Positions 18,054 through 26,601 are shown, counted from the stretch's first letter. The stretch: DNA of 64,000 bases from Peptoniphilus harei (GCF_900454685.1 NZ_UATM01000032.1:1-64000); one strand, 5' to 3'. The notes: generated by a model from the sequence alone, not told the origin. Program-made: numbers and translations.

Positions 18054-19031
18054 TCAAGTATTTAAAATTTCTCTCCATATATTCTCATCGTTACTATAGT
18101 CATAGTTTTCTCTTTTCTGATTTTCTCTCTTTATGACTTCTATGTTTCTAATATTTTCATCTGCATTGTATAAGAGAGTCAGTAGATAAGCATTAATGTT
18201 TCTAATATCCTTTGGAGCATTTTCTCTTAGGTATTTCAAAACATAGTCTATGTGTTTATAGTTAAGACTTAGAAATCTTTCTTTAAAATTTTCATTGGAT
18301 ATATGCCTCCCTCCTATTTTAATGTTTGTAAAGCTAGTTAAGGCTTTTACAAGTACATTTATCATCACATCTACTTGCTTCTTTTCTTCTATTCTTGCTT
18401 TTTCAAAGGTTTCATAAGATATATTCTTTTTTATAGTTTCTTTTAATTCTTCCTCCTCCAAAGTTTTTTTTGATTTTTCTCCTAGCTTTTCTAAGGGGGA
18501 TATGGGGGTGGTATTATTAAAATCAGTATTATTAGTTTCAGTATTATTAATATTAGTATTATTAGAGTCCTCTTTTGAAACTTCTTGAGATTTATTTTCT
18601 AAACTTCCTGAAGTTTGTTTTTTAAACTTCTTGAGGTTTGCTTTTGAAACTTCTGTAGTTTTATTATTTTCTGTGTAAATAAAGTTCTTTACATAGAGTA
18701 AATTTGGCTTTCCAAGTCCTAACCTCTTTTTTTCTAATAATCCTATCTCTTCAATTTCTTTCATTACTTTGACCGATTTATTTCTCCCCCAATTTAATAC
18801 TTCCATAATTTCTTCTATGGTATAGATGATGTATACCTTGTTTTCTTCATCTAACCATTTATTCTTAATTGACAAGCTCATTCTATCGAGTAGAATTCCA
18901 TAAAGAATTTTTGCTTCTACGGATAGTTTTTTAAAATTTAAGTCGGTAAATAAAGTTTTGGGAATCCTAAAAAATGAATATTGTTCTGCTTCATTGCCAT
19001 AATAGTATTCAAATTTAACTATTTCTTTCAT
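18054..19031 (-). CDS. RepA_N-type replication initiator of the ICE
   Basis: A 325-residue protein from ATG 19031, chosen for its AGGGGG ribosome site. The N-terminal winged-helix domain contains YSFFRIPKTLFTDLNFKKLS, AKILYGILLDRMSLS and NKVYIIYTIEEIMEVLNWG, the signature of RepA_N initiators. A low-complexity Asn/Thr linker follows (near residues 150-180), then a C-terminal helical domain. Such proteins start rolling or theta replication of the excised ICE. The linker is encoded by AT-rich repeats that may contain iterons (ATTATTAGT-like triplets near 18500-18560). Confidence 0.88.
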   Translation of the reverse strand: MKEIVKFEYYYGNEAEQYSFFRIPKTLFTDLNFKKLSVEAKILYGILLDRMSLSIKNKWLDEENKVYIIYTIEEIMEVLNWGRNKSVKVMKEIEEIGLLEKKRLGLGKPNLLYVKNFIYTENNKTTEVSKANLKKFKKQTSGSLENKSQEVSKEDSNNTNINNTETNNTDFNNTTPISPLEKLGEKSKKTLEEEELKETIKKNISYETFEKARIEEKKQVDVMINVLVKALTSFTNIKIGGRHISNENFKERFLSLNYKHIDYVLKYLRENAPKDIRNINAYLLTLLYNADENIRNIEVIKRENQKRENYDYSNDENIWREILNT

Positions 19032-19055
19032 CATAACCCCCTTTCTTTTCATATA

Positions 19056-19088
19056 AAAAGAGATAGCTTTGATTTTGCTATCTCTTTT
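19056..19088 (-). terminator. Intrinsic terminator between the ICE membrane gene and repA
   Basis: Arms AAAAAGAGATAGC and GCTATCTCTTTTT around a nine-base loop; the T-rich right arm also makes it a terminator on the opposite strand. Confidence 0.7.
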
Positions 19089-19117
19089 TCATCGTTTTAA
19101 TCTATTTATTTTTATAT

Positions 19118-19408
19118 TTAAATTGCTTTTATTCTTTCATTCACCTCTTCTATCACTTCTATAATAAAATATCCTAGCACTGGCAAACCATAAGGACTAA
19201 AAAGATATGCTAGTATAATTGCCTCTATAGCGATTGCTTTTTCTCCATTATAAACAGATCCTAAAAATCCCATAATAGCGATAAATGAAATCAGTTTGAA
19301 AAATATTGTGCTGATTCCTAATACAAACGTTAAAAATAGAGTGATGATACTTAACGCTATACTAATAGGAAACAATATGATTTTGAAAAAAACTCTAAAT
19401 ATTATCAT
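19118..19408 (-). CDS. Small ICE membrane protein near the element end
   Basis: A 96-residue hydrophobic protein with three to four predicted membrane spans (LFPISIALSIITLFLTFVLG, LISFIAIMGFLGSVY, AIIL AYLFSPYGLPVLGYFII) and a short polar tail. No family recognised. It lies between the presumed ICE end and repA, a position where CTn elements carry a similar short membrane protein. The ribosome site is weak (GAAGAG). Confidence 0.6.
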   Translation of the reverse strand: MIIFRVFFKIILFPISIALSIITLFLTFVLGISTIFFKLISFIAIMGFLGSVYNGEKAIAIEAIILAYLFSPYGLPVLGYFIIEVIEEVNERIKAI

Positions 19409-19451
19409 ATTCTCTTCAATCCTTATTACTTATGTTTTCTTTTCTTTTTTG

Positions 19452-19691
19452 TTAATTTAATAAAAAAGATGACAGACTTAATCCTAAATCATCTTGTTTA
19501 AAAGTTTTGTGGAAGCCTTTAAACTTTGATTTTAATGGATTTATTGTATCTGTCATCATTATATCACTGTCCCCTGCACCGTTCTCCCCAATTAGTCCAA
19601 GGACTGCACCTTCAGGAATTTCTAAATTTTCTATATCAAGGTCAAAGTCCTTAAATTCTTTTCTCAAATTATTTATTTCTATTGTTTTCAT
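19452..19691 (-). pseudogene. ABC transporter ATPase, truncated at Walker A by the ICE
   Basis: The 5' half encodes MKTIEINNLRKEFKDF and EGAVLGLIGENGAG, the start of an ABC ATPase up to Walker A. The expected K-S/T and all later motifs are missing; the frame runs on into unrelated sequence from about 19572 (GGGGACAGTGATATAATG). It follows the GntR gene (4-nt overlap), the usual GntR-ABC arrangement of YtrA-type operons. I infer that the ICE inserted here and that the rest of the gene lies beyond the left edge. Confidence 0.75.
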
Positions 19692-20068
19692 AAGTCACCC
19701 ACTTCATCTAATGTCTTTAAAATTTCTTGCAATTCGTCTATACCAATTCCTGCAGCCTTGGCAACAGTCATTGCGTCAGTTAAATATTTTTCTATCTCTG
19801 CAAGAGCATTCTCTCTTACAACTTCTTCATTTAATTTTTTTACAAAGGAACCCTTGCCTGGCATGGAATAAATATATCCCTCTTGCTCCAAGTCATTGTA
19901 GGCACGCTTTGTTGTAATGACAGAGACCTTTAGGTCGCTTGCAAGAGTCCTCATACCAGGAAGCCCTTCGTCAGCTTTTAAGTCTCCAGCAACTATCTGA
20001 GCCTTGATTTGATTTTTTATCTGCTCATAAATTGGAAGGCCAGAGTCATTTGAAATAATAATTTTCAT
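19688..20068 (-). CDS. GntR-family (YtrA-type) repressor
   Basis: A 126-residue regulator. The N-terminal winged helix contains GLPIYEQIKNQIKAQIVAGD, LPGMRTLASDLKVS and TTKRAYNDLEQEGYIYSMPGK followed by GSFV; the C-terminal part is only a short helical dimerisation segment, as in the YtrA subfamily. Such proteins repress a neighbouring ABC transporter operon, often in response to cell-wall stress. Here its ABC partner is truncated. A copy of its likely operator lies in its own promoter (20085-20102) and another before the CPBP protease gene. Confidence 0.9.
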   Translation of the reverse strand: MKIIISNDSGLPIYEQIKNQIKAQIVAGDLKADEGLPGMRTLASDLKVSVITTKRAYNDLEQEGYIYSMPGKGSFVKKLNEEVVRENALAEIEKYLTDAMTVAKAAGIGIDELQEILKTLDEVGDL

Positions 20069-20084
20069 ATCACATCACCTTTAA

Positions 20085-20103
20085 GTGTATATACTTTATA
20101 TTT
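20085..20103 (-). promoter_or_regulatory. Candidate GntR operator upstream of the regulator
   Basis: The run GTGTATATACTTTATATT lies 17 nt before the GntR start codon and is repeated exactly at 21200. Shared location upstream of two regulon genes points to the YtrA-type repressor's binding site. Confidence 0.55.
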
Positions 20104-20161
20104 TTGCTTTTACACAATACTTGTATTAAATACTGTAATAACTTTTAAAAGCACAAAACAA

Positions 20162-21169
20162 TTAAGATTCTTTTATTTTCTCATATACAGATTTTTCCCA
20201 AAGATTTTCATCTTTAACGTATTTTGAAAAAATAAAAATTCCAAAAAATATTATTGAACCTACTATTGAAAATAAAGTTCCTTTTAAATCATAGTGTTGT
20301 CCAGAAAATATATCCTTAGAAAAATCTGTAACCAATAGTAGGGCTAGATTGTTGTTTAAATAGTGAATCATAACTGGAGCCCAAATTGATTTTGTCCTAT
20401 TATATGCATAAGTTAAAAATATCCCTAAAAATGTACAAAATACAAGTTGTACAAGTATGGAATAAATTTGCGATGTCAAAACTCCATCTGAATAATAAAA
20501 TAAATTAAGGGGCAAGTGCCAAATTCCCCAAATAAAACCTGTCATTAAAATAGATTTTTTTACACCATAAATTTCTTTTAGCCTTGGTGCTAGGTATGCC
20601 CTCCAACCATATTCTTCTCCAATGAATGGCATAATATTTAAAAAAGAGAAAAGAATAATAGATATAAAAACTTTTAAACTATGAAGATTAAAGATTTCTA
20701 CAAATTCCCTTGTTTCTCCTTCTAAAATGCAAGCAATAAATAATCTTAAAAAATATATAAAAATAAAAATTAAACACATGAGAATTGTCATCTTTTTATT
20801 TGGATTGTTTAGAGATAATTTATTTTTAAGGTCCTTGTCCATAGTTGAAATGGCTATGATCATTGCAATAGCAGAAATTAAAATAACAAATTCAGACAAT
20901 CCACTAAAGTCTGGATTGAAAATATTTATTATTGAAAGTACAAATAAGATAAGACTTATCACTAGGTATATTCTAATGGCAGCAATTTTTAAAATGCTTT
21001 TGTCTTCTTTGTATAACAAGGCTACTACAGCTAAAAATGGAATGAACATTTGAAATAAGGGATAAATACTTGTGCTTATCTCGTGTAATTTGCAGTAATA
21101 AATGGCAAATCCCATTAAGTAGGGAATTATAAATGATATGCCAATAAAAATTTTTAAATCTTTTTTCAT
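20162..21169 (-). CDS. CPBP-family intramembrane metalloprotease (CAAX-protease type)
   Basis: A 335-residue polytopic protein with about eight membrane segments. Catalytic motifs of the CPBP family are in place: EExxxR in GEEYGWRAYLAP (near residue 185), GFIWGIWHLPL and the His motif MIHYLNN. Bacterial members include bacteriocin-immunity and envelope-stress proteins. It shares an operator-like sequence with the neighbouring GntR gene, so it is probably co-regulated with the ABC system that the ICE has disrupted. Confidence 0.9.
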   Translation of the reverse strand: MKKDLKIFIGISFIIPYLMGFAIYYCKLHEISTSIYPLFQMFIPFLAVVALLYKEDKSILKIAAIRIYLVISLILFVLSIINIFNPDFSGLSEFVILISAIAMIIAISTMDKDLKNKLSLNNPNKKMTILMCLIFIFIYFLRLFIACILEGETREFVEIFNLHSLKVFISIILFSFLNIMPFIGEEYGWRAYLAPRLKEIYGVKKSILMTGFIWGIWHLPLNLFYYSDGVLTSQIYSILVQLVFCTFLGIFLTYAYNRTKSIWAPVMIHYLNNNLALLLVTDFSKDIFSGQHYDLKGTLFSIVGSIIFFGIFIFSKYVKDENLWEKSVYEKIKES

Positions 21170-21199
21170 AATCTCTTCAACTCCTTAATTTAAGTTTAG

Positions 21200-21222
21200 G
21201 TGTATATACTTTATATTTACAC
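21200..21222 (-). promoter_or_regulatory. Second copy of the GntR operator, before the CPBP gene
   Basis: It begins with the same GTGTATATACTTTATATT as the site at 20085 and here ends in TACAC, giving an inverted repeat with outer arms GTGTA and TACAC. It lies 31 nt before the CPBP start codon. Confidence 0.6.
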
Positions 21223-21275
21223 TATAAGCCCAGTAAATATTTTTGTCAAGATTTTTATAAAATTTTCCACTAAAA

Positions 21276-21301
21276 AAAGACTAAACTCAATTAGTCTTTT
21301 C
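21276..21301 (-). terminator. Intrinsic terminator downstream of azlD
   Basis: Arms AAAAGACTAA and TTAGTCTTTT with a six-base loop; A/T runs on both sides make it usable from either strand. Confidence 0.7.
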
Positions 21302-21343
21302 TTCTAAATTTATGATTTTTATTCATCGCTTCTTAATTATTAT

Positions 21344-21655
21344 TTACAAAAAATAAATCAAAGCCATGTAAATTCCTGTTCCAAGAAAGATTGAGACCAA
21401 GAAGTTTTTCAAAAACTTAAAGGACAAAATCATCCCTGCGAAGGCTAGTCCCAGTGGTAAGACTTCACTTGAATTTGTAAAGTCCACTCCCCTTATGCAA
21501 AAAATTAGTAAGAGTCCCATTAGTGAATAGGGCAACTTTTCCCCAAGATAGGCTATGAAGCCTGGGAGTTCTCTGTTCCTAAAAATTATTCTTGGGAGGA
21601 ATCTTGCAAGGATTGTTATTCCTCCAGCAAGAAAAATATATTTCATTTCAATCAT
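21344..21655 (-). CDS. azlD: AzlD-type branched-chain amino acid exporter subunit
   Basis: A 103-residue protein with four membrane spans and the AzlD pattern ITILARFLPRIIFRNRELPG near the start and LPLGLAFAGMILSF later. AzlD pairs with AzlC to export branched-chain amino acids or analogues. Its start overlaps the azlC stop by 8 nt, so the two are translationally coupled. A terminator follows. Confidence 0.9.
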   Translation of the reverse strand: MIEMKYIFLAGGITILARFLPRIIFRNRELPGFIAYLGEKLPYSLMGLLLIFCIRGVDFTNSSEVLPLGLAFAGMILSFKFLKNFLVSIFLGTGIYMALIYFL

Positions 21656-22328
21656 TTCTTTCCCTCCTGTAAGCTAGATAAAGGACAAGCAAGATAATAA
21701 TCATGGCAGGAAGGATGAAGTTCTCTCCAAAGATTATCAAAGCTAAGATCGAAGCCACAAGCCCAAGAAGGGCTGGGAAGTGATCTTCCACTTGCTTCCA
21801 CTGGCTCAAAAATATTACAAGGAAGAGGGCTGTCAAGATAAAATCTATTCCTTGGATTTCGAAATTTATAAAGTTGCCAAGGATGCCTCCAAGAATTGTA
21901 CCGATAAACCAATAGGATTGGAGCAAGATTAAAATTGAAAGATAAAAGTCTTCCTTCTTCATATCACTAGGCACTTCTGTCCCCATTATCATGGAGTAGG
22001 CTTCATCGCAAAGGGCATAGTAGGCATAAGTTTTTTTCTTCCCACTCATGTCTTTAAATTTGCCAAGACATGTTAGGGCATAGAAGAAGTGTCTTATGTT
22101 CATCATGGCAACTATTAAAATGTAGGACAAGACATCCATGCCTGAATGCATGGCTTCAACGACTACAAATTGAATTGAGCCAGAGAAGATTACAACTGAT
22201 GTAAGTGGCGGCATCCAAAAATCATATCCAAAGGAAGATGTATATATGCCAAAGCTAAGTCCTATAAATAAAAAGGAAATTAAAATTGGAATTGTTAATG
22301 GAAAAACTTTTTTTAAATTTTTTATCAT
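21648..22328 (-). CDS. azlC: AzlC-type branched-chain amino acid exporter subunit
   Basis: A 226-residue permease with AzlC signatures: FIGLSFGIY, VVIFSGSIQFVVVEA and NIRHFFYALTC, and about seven membrane spans. It forms the larger subunit of the AzlCD exporter. The ribosome site GGGGGAGAAGAG lies just before ATG 22328. First gene of a two-gene unit. Confidence 0.92.
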   Translation of the reverse strand: MIKNLKKVFPLTIPILISFLFIGLSFGIYTSSFGYDFWMPPLTSVVIFSGSIQFVVVEAMHSGMDVLSYILIVAMMNIRHFFYALTCLGKFKDMSGKKKTYAYYALCDEAYSMIMGTEVPSDMKKEDFYLSILILLQSYWFIGTILGGILGNFINFEIQGIDFILTALFLVIFLSQWKQVEDHFPALLGLVASILALIIFGENFILPAMIIILLVLYLAYRRERND

Positions 22329-22329
22329 C

Positions 22330-22633
22330 TCTTCTCCCCCTTAAAGTTAATTAGTAAACATTATAGCATGTTAAAAATTTTTTTATCATGTAAAATGAAA
22401 TAATAAGCTATCTAATTTTGAGTGCTATAGAAAAACAAAGTGATATTACTTATCTAGATAATATCTAAGGAAGTTTTTTCTAGTAACTTTAAATATGGAG
22501 ATAATAAAAAGGTTTACTCATATTACATTAGTAGTTGACTGATTTTAAGGTTTATGATAATTTTACGGTGTGAAATATGTAGCTACTATCACAATTACAT
22601 TTACAATAGTTTTCAATGCATAGGAGAGAAATT
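22330..22633. other. AT-rich intergenic region before the 89-aa gene
   Basis: No gene seen. A possible plus-strand promoter (TTGACT near 22536 and an AT-rich -10 about 17 nt later) could serve the small gene at 22634. Confidence 0.4.
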
Positions 22634-22903
22634 ATGAAAAAAATAAATTTATGGCTTGAAAAATTTATTTTAAAACACTATAAAAAAATTGATGTAAATG
22701 ACGATATTTATTTTTACTTATTGTATATCTGCAAGATTACTGTACTATTTTTTATATTAGGAATCCTTTTCTTTATCTTTTACAAATTGTCAAGTTTTGA
22801 AAGAATATTTGGTATCTCTCTGTATGATCTTGCTAAAGAATCAATGTCGGGTAGTTTAATTGGTCTTATTATTTCTCTAAGTATTTATTTTTTCAAAAAA
22901 TAA
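22634..22903 (+). CDS. Small two-span membrane protein, unknown
   Basis: An 89-residue protein from ATG 22634 behind AGGAGAG; an upstream in-frame ATG at 22616 lacks a ribosome site. The basic, amphipathic start MKKINLWLEKFILKHYKKID is followed by two membrane helices (ICKITVLFFILGILFFIFY and GSLIGLIISLSIYFF). No family recognised. It stands alone on the plus strand, next to an IS200 insertion 30 nt downstream. Confidence 0.6.
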   Translation: MKKINLWLEKFILKHYKKIDVNDDIYFYLLYICKITVLFFILGILFFIFYKLSSFERIFGISLYDLAKESMSGSLIGLIISLSIYFFKK

Positions 22904-22931
22904 TAATTCCTATAAAATTATATATAATCAT

Positions 22932-23638
22932 AACCACCGGCTGAGCCGGTGGTTTGTTTTGCCCCTATAAGGGGCTGTTACCGGCAGCATTCCATGCTTC
23001 GAACCTTCTTTCTCGTGCACCAATTTTCACAGCTGGTGCTAAAGCACCTTATTTTTTGCTTTTGTTTACTTGCTCACCCGTAAACGGGTCAACAAATTCT
23101 TTAATACTTATTTGATCTGCCATGTAATCTTCTTTTAATTGATTTTTTATATATTCTTGTATCTTTTTTGCATTCTTTCCTGCTGTGTCTACATAGTATC
23201 CTCTGCACCAAAAATGTCTATTTCCATATTTATATTTTAAGTTTGCATGCCTATCAAATATTATTAGACTACTTTTCCCTTTTAAATAGCCCATTGTTTG
23301 AGATATGCTGTATTTCGGTGGAATTTCTAACAACATATGGATATGATCTGGACAGCATTCTGCTTCTATTATATTTATTCCTTTTCTATCACATAAATCC
23401 CTTAATATTTTTCCTATATCTTGTTTTAATCTTCCATATATTACTTGCCTTCTGTATTTTGGAGCAAATACTACGTGATACTTACAATTCCATGATGTAT
23501 GTGATAAACTATTTTTATCCATTTTAGGATACCTCCCTTTTCTATTTATGCTACTGCCAGTAACATTAATAGTTTATCACGGGAGGTTTTTTGCTTGAAG
23601 CTAAAGCTTATTTTCCTACCACCAGCATAGCTGGTGGT
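22932..23638 (-). mobile_element. IS200-like insertion sequence
   Basis: The tnpA gene is flanked by sub-terminal hairpins: at 22932-22954 arms AACCACCGGC and GCCGGTGGTT with loop TGA, and at 23618-23638 arms ACCACCAGC and GCTGGTGGT with loop ATA. This is the IS200/IS605 end structure recognised by the HUH transposase. Exact ends are not fixed, because these elements make no target duplication. No tnpB is present. Confidence 0.8.
23049..23522 (-). CDS. tnpA: IS200/IS605-family transposase TnpA
   Basis: A 157-residue Y1 HUH transposase of full length. The metal-binding pair His60/His62 is in DHIHMLLEIP, and the catalytic Tyr124 is in IQEYIKNQLK. The start SLSHTSWNCKYHVVFAPKYR is typical. It moves the element as single-stranded DNA. 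Apparently intact. An inverted repeat before the gene (TTTATCACGGGAGG region, 23571-23585) probably limits its translation or read-through, as known for IS200. Confidence 0.95.
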   Translation of the reverse strand: MDKNSLSHTSWNCKYHVVFAPKYRRQVIYGRLKQDIGKILRDLCDRKGINIIEAECCPDHIHMLLEIPPKYSISQTMGYLKGKSSLIIFDRHANLKYKYGNRHFWCRGYYVDTAGKNAKKIQEYIKNQLKEDYMADQISIKEFVDPFTGEQVNKSKK

Positions 23639-23662
23639 TTATTCATGCTAAAGCGTACAAAA

Positions 23663-23698
23663 AAGTGTCCTTAGACTTTTTACAGTTTAAGGACACTT
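23663..23698 (-). terminator. Terminator of the P-type ATPase gene
   Basis: Arms AAGTGTCCTTA and TAAGGACACTT with a loop of about 13 nt, followed on the minus strand by a T-run, 24 nt after the stop codon. Confidence 0.8.
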
Positions 23699-23721
23699 CT
23701 TTTTTATCTTTTAATTTTTAT

Positions 23722-26418
23722 TTATTTTTTCTTGAATCTTACTTTCTTTTGGATTTCTCCTGCAACTAGTGGGATAACTGATGCTCCAAGTACAACTCCT
23801 ATTTCTTTTGGTCCTAGGTCCATTAGTCCAAAGGCGTCGTTTAATACTGGTACATAAATTACTACTAGCATTAGTATGAAGGAGAATAATGTTGCAAATA
23901 CTAATTTTTTGTTTGTGAATACTCCAATTTCAAATACAGTCTTGTCAATTGATCTTGATGTGTAAGCTCTTAAAAGTTCACAAATAATTAGGGCTGAGAA
24001 GGCCATTGTCCTTGCGTGTCCAAGTCCCTCGCCTGTTCCATACCACTTAAGTCCTACAAAGTAAGCAAGTAGAGTTGCTACTGTGATTGCAATAGATTGG
24101 ATAGCAACTGTGATTTTTATTTCTGTGTCAAGGATTGGCTCGTCTGGATCACGTGGTTTTTCATTCATTATGTCTGCCTCTCCTCTTTCAACTCCAAGTG
24201 CAAGTGCTGGGAAGGAGTCTGTAACAAGGTTAAGCCACAATAATTGAATTGGAATTAGTGGCACTGGAAGGTTTAATAGGATTGAAATTAAAACTATTAA
24301 AACTTCTCCAAGGTTACATGAAAGTAAATATGCAACGAACTTCTTGATGTTGGAATAAATAATTCTTCCTTCTTCAACTGCATTTACAATTGTCGCAAAG
24401 TTGTCGTCTGTCAAAATTACCTCTGCAGTATTTTTTGCAACGTCAGTACCTGTTATACCCATGGCAATACCAATGTCTGCCTTCTTAATTGCTGGGGCGT
24501 CGTTAACACCGTCACCAGTCATGGCAGTGATGTGGCCATTTTGTTTTAGGGCTGTAACGATTTGAACCTTATTTTCTGGAGAAACTCTTGTGAAGACAGA
24601 TTTTTCTTTTACAATTTCTCTCATTTCTGCTTCAGACATTTCGTTGAGTTCCCTACCCATGATTGCTTCATCATCATGTTCTGCAATCCCAAGGTCCTTT
24701 GCAATGGCAAGACCTGTTTCAAGGTAGTCACCTGTAATCATAATTGGTCTTATGCCTGCAGTCCTACATTCTTTTATTGCTGCCTTTGCTTCTGGTCTTG
24801 ATGGGTCAATCATACCTGTTAGTCCAACAAAAACCATGTCTTTTTCAATATTTTCTGATGTTACTTCACTTGGCATGTCGCTGTGTTTTCTATAAGCGTA
24901 GCCTAGACATCTTAGGGCTGATCTTGCGAACTCGCTATTCTTTTCTAAAACTTCTTCTCTTAATTTTTCATCAAGGTCTACTTCTTTTCCATCAATTAAG
25001 ATTTTGCTACATCTATCAAGAACAACGTCTGGTGCTCCCTTTGTGAAGGATGTGATGTCATCAAAAATCTTGTCGTGGAAAGTTGTCATCATCTTTCTGT
25101 CAGAGTCAAAAGGAATTTCTTCAATTCTGTCAATATTACTATAAAGTTCCTTAAGTCCATTTCCTGCTTTTTCTGCAAAAGTAAGAAGGGCACCTTCAGT
25201 TGGGTCTCCAATAATTGACGCTTCCTCACCCTTAACTTGTAATTTTGCATCATTAGTTAGGGCCGCAATAGAAGAAAGAATTTTAATATTTTCATCTTCT
25301 TCGATAGTAACTTTTGAGTCCTTTCTTGTTACATCACCTTCTGGAGAGTAACCAGTTCCTGAAACATCGTAAACGTGTCCGTCAGTAAATACCTTTACAA
25401 CAGTCATTTCGTTTTGTGTAAGTGTACCAGTCTTGTCGGAACAAATTACTGTAGTTGTTCCAAGAGTTTCTACTGCCAAAAGTTTTTTTACAATGGCATT
25501 TTTTTCTGCCATCTTGCCCATACCAATTGAAAGTACAATTGTTACAATTGCTGGTAGTCCTTCTGGAACTGCTGCTACTGCAAGGGAAATTGCAGTCATA
25601 AACATTTCTCTTGGGTCGTGCTTATAAAGTACACCAACTGCAAGAACTACTGCACAAATTACAAGGACTAAAATACCAAGAGTCTTTGAAAGTTTTGCAA
25701 GTTTTCTTTGGAGGGGAGTTTGTTCATCTCCAACTGTGGCAATTGAAGTAGCAATCTTTCCAATTTCTGTTTCGTGACCAGTTTCTACAACAAGTCCCAT
25801 ACCCCTACCGTAAGACACAATAGTTGATGAGTAAGCCAAGTTTTCCCTGTCACCAATTTCCATTTTGCCATCATAAATAACACTTGCATCCTTTTCTACT
25901 GGAACTGATTCACCAGTAAGGGATGATTCATCAATTTTTAAGTTTGATGACTCAAGAAGTCTTAGGTCTGCTGGGACAATATCTCCAGTTTCAAGGATGA
26001 TAATATCTCCTGGCACAAGTGTGTTTGAATCAACTTCAACATGGTCTCCATCTCTTATGACCTTGGCCTTTGGTGAAGACATCTTTTGTAGGGCTGCAAT
26101 TGCTTCCTCTGCTCTACCTTCTTGATAAATTGATAGAAAAGCGTTGACAATTACAATGGCCACAATTATTCCTGCATCGAGGGCCTCACCATTGAAGGCA
26201 GATACAAGGGCTGCTGCAATTAAAATGATAATCATTGGGTCAAGGATTTGTTCCTTTAGCTTTTCTCCAAAGGATTTTTTCTTTTCTGCTGCAAGAGCAT
26301 TGTCCCCATATTTTTCAAGCCTAGTCTTGGCTTCATCTTGACTTAGTCCCTTTTCTTTCGTAGTGGAAAGATTTTTTAGGGCTTCGTCAGGGGACTGGTT
26401 ATACCAATTTTTTTCCAT
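23722..26418 (-). CDS. P2A-type cation ATPase, probable Mn2+/Ca2+ exporter
   Basis: An 898-residue SERCA-like pump. It shows the actuator motif LTGESVPVEKD, transmembrane 4 AAVPEGLPAIVTIVLS, the phosphorylation site CSDKTGTLTQNE, MTGDGVNDAPAIKKADIG, and Ca-site residues in transmembrane 5 (CNLGEVLI) and 6 (LWLNLVTDSFPALALG). Ten membrane spans are expected. Its leader is a yybP-ykoY riboswitch (Mn2+ sensor), as for lactococcal YoaB and pneumococcal MgtA, so the physiological job is probably to expel excess Mn2+ or Ca2+. Single-gene unit with its own terminator. Substrate is inferred, not seen. Confidence 0.9.
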   Translation of the reverse strand: MEKNWYNQSPDEALKNLSTTKEKGLSQDEAKTRLEKYGDNALAAEKKKSFGEKLKEQILDPMIIILIAAALVSAFNGEALDAGIIVAIVIVNAFLSIYQEGRAEEAIAALQKMSSPKAKVIRDGDHVEVDSNTLVPGDIIILETGDIVPADLRLLESSNLKIDESSLTGESVPVEKDASVIYDGKMEIGDRENLAYSSTIVSYGRGMGLVVETGHETEIGKIATSIATVGDEQTPLQRKLAKLSKTLGILVLVICAVVLAVGVLYKHDPREMFMTAISLAVAAVPEGLPAIVTIVLSIGMGKMAEKNAIVKKLLAVETLGTTTVICSDKTGTLTQNEMTVVKVFTDGHVYDVSGTGYSPEGDVTRKDSKVTIEEDENIKILSSIAALTNDAKLQVKGEEASIIGDPTEGALLTFAEKAGNGLKELYSNIDRIEEIPFDSDRKMMTTFHDKIFDDITSFTKGAPDVVLDRCSKILIDGKEVDLDEKLREEVLEKNSEFARSALRCLGYAYRKHSDMPSEVTSENIEKDMVFVGLTGMIDPSRPEAKAAIKECRTAGIRPIMITGDYLETGLAIAKDLGIAEHDDEAIMGRELNEMSEAEMREIVKEKSVFTRVSPENKVQIVTALKQNGHITAMTGDGVNDAPAIKKADIGIAMGITGTDVAKNTAEVILTDDNFATIVNAVEEGRIIYSNIKKFVAYLLSCNLGEVLIVLISILLNLPVPLIPIQLLWLNLVTDSFPALALGVERGEADIMNEKPRDPDEPILDTEIKITVAIQSIAITVATLLAYFVGLKWYGTGEGLGHARTMAFSALIICELLRAYTSRSIDKTVFEIGVFTNKKLVFATLFSFILMLVVIYVPVLNDAFGLMDLGPKEIGVVLGASVIPLVAGEIQKKVRFKKK

Positions 26419-26439
26419 AATTCCTCCTTTAAATACAAA

Positions 26440-26545
26440 AAGAGACCGATTGTTACATCGGTCTCACATACTTAATAATAAGCTTTCCAGCCGGGCTATG
26501 CCGTAATGACGACTGAAAATTTAAAAGTTACTCCCCTAAGTGAGT
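26440..26545 (-). promoter_or_regulatory. yybP-ykoY manganese riboswitch with terminator
   Basis: On the minus strand the leader reads GGGGAGTAACTTTT, then GTCGTCATTACGGC and GCCCGGCTGG, then GTGAGACCGAT. These are the conserved loops of the yybP-ykoY class. The final helix (GAGACCGAT 26442-26450 with ATCGGTCTC 26457-26465) is followed by five Ts and acts as terminator or antiterminator platform. It lies directly before the ribosome site AAGGAGG of the ATPase. High Mn2+ is expected to permit expression. Confidence 0.85.
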
Positions 26546-26547
26546 AA

Positions 26548-26576
26548 ATTATATCAAATTATTTTGCCTAAAACAA
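26548..26576 (-). promoter_or_regulatory. Promoter of the riboswitch-ATPase transcript
   Basis: TATAAT (26548-26553) and TTGTTT (26571-26576) on the minus strand, 17-nt spacer, a few bases before the riboswitch. Confidence 0.6.
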
Positions 26577-26601
26577 TCTATAAATCTTTAATAAATTATT
26601 T

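Noticed and set aside
23168..23527. Plus-strand 119-codon ORF opposite the IS200 transposase
   Set aside because: Antisense shadow of tnpA; no ribosome site and low-complexity composition.
24562..25046. Plus-strand ORFs inside the P-type ATPase gene
   Set aside because: Shadows of a clearly conserved minus-strand protein.
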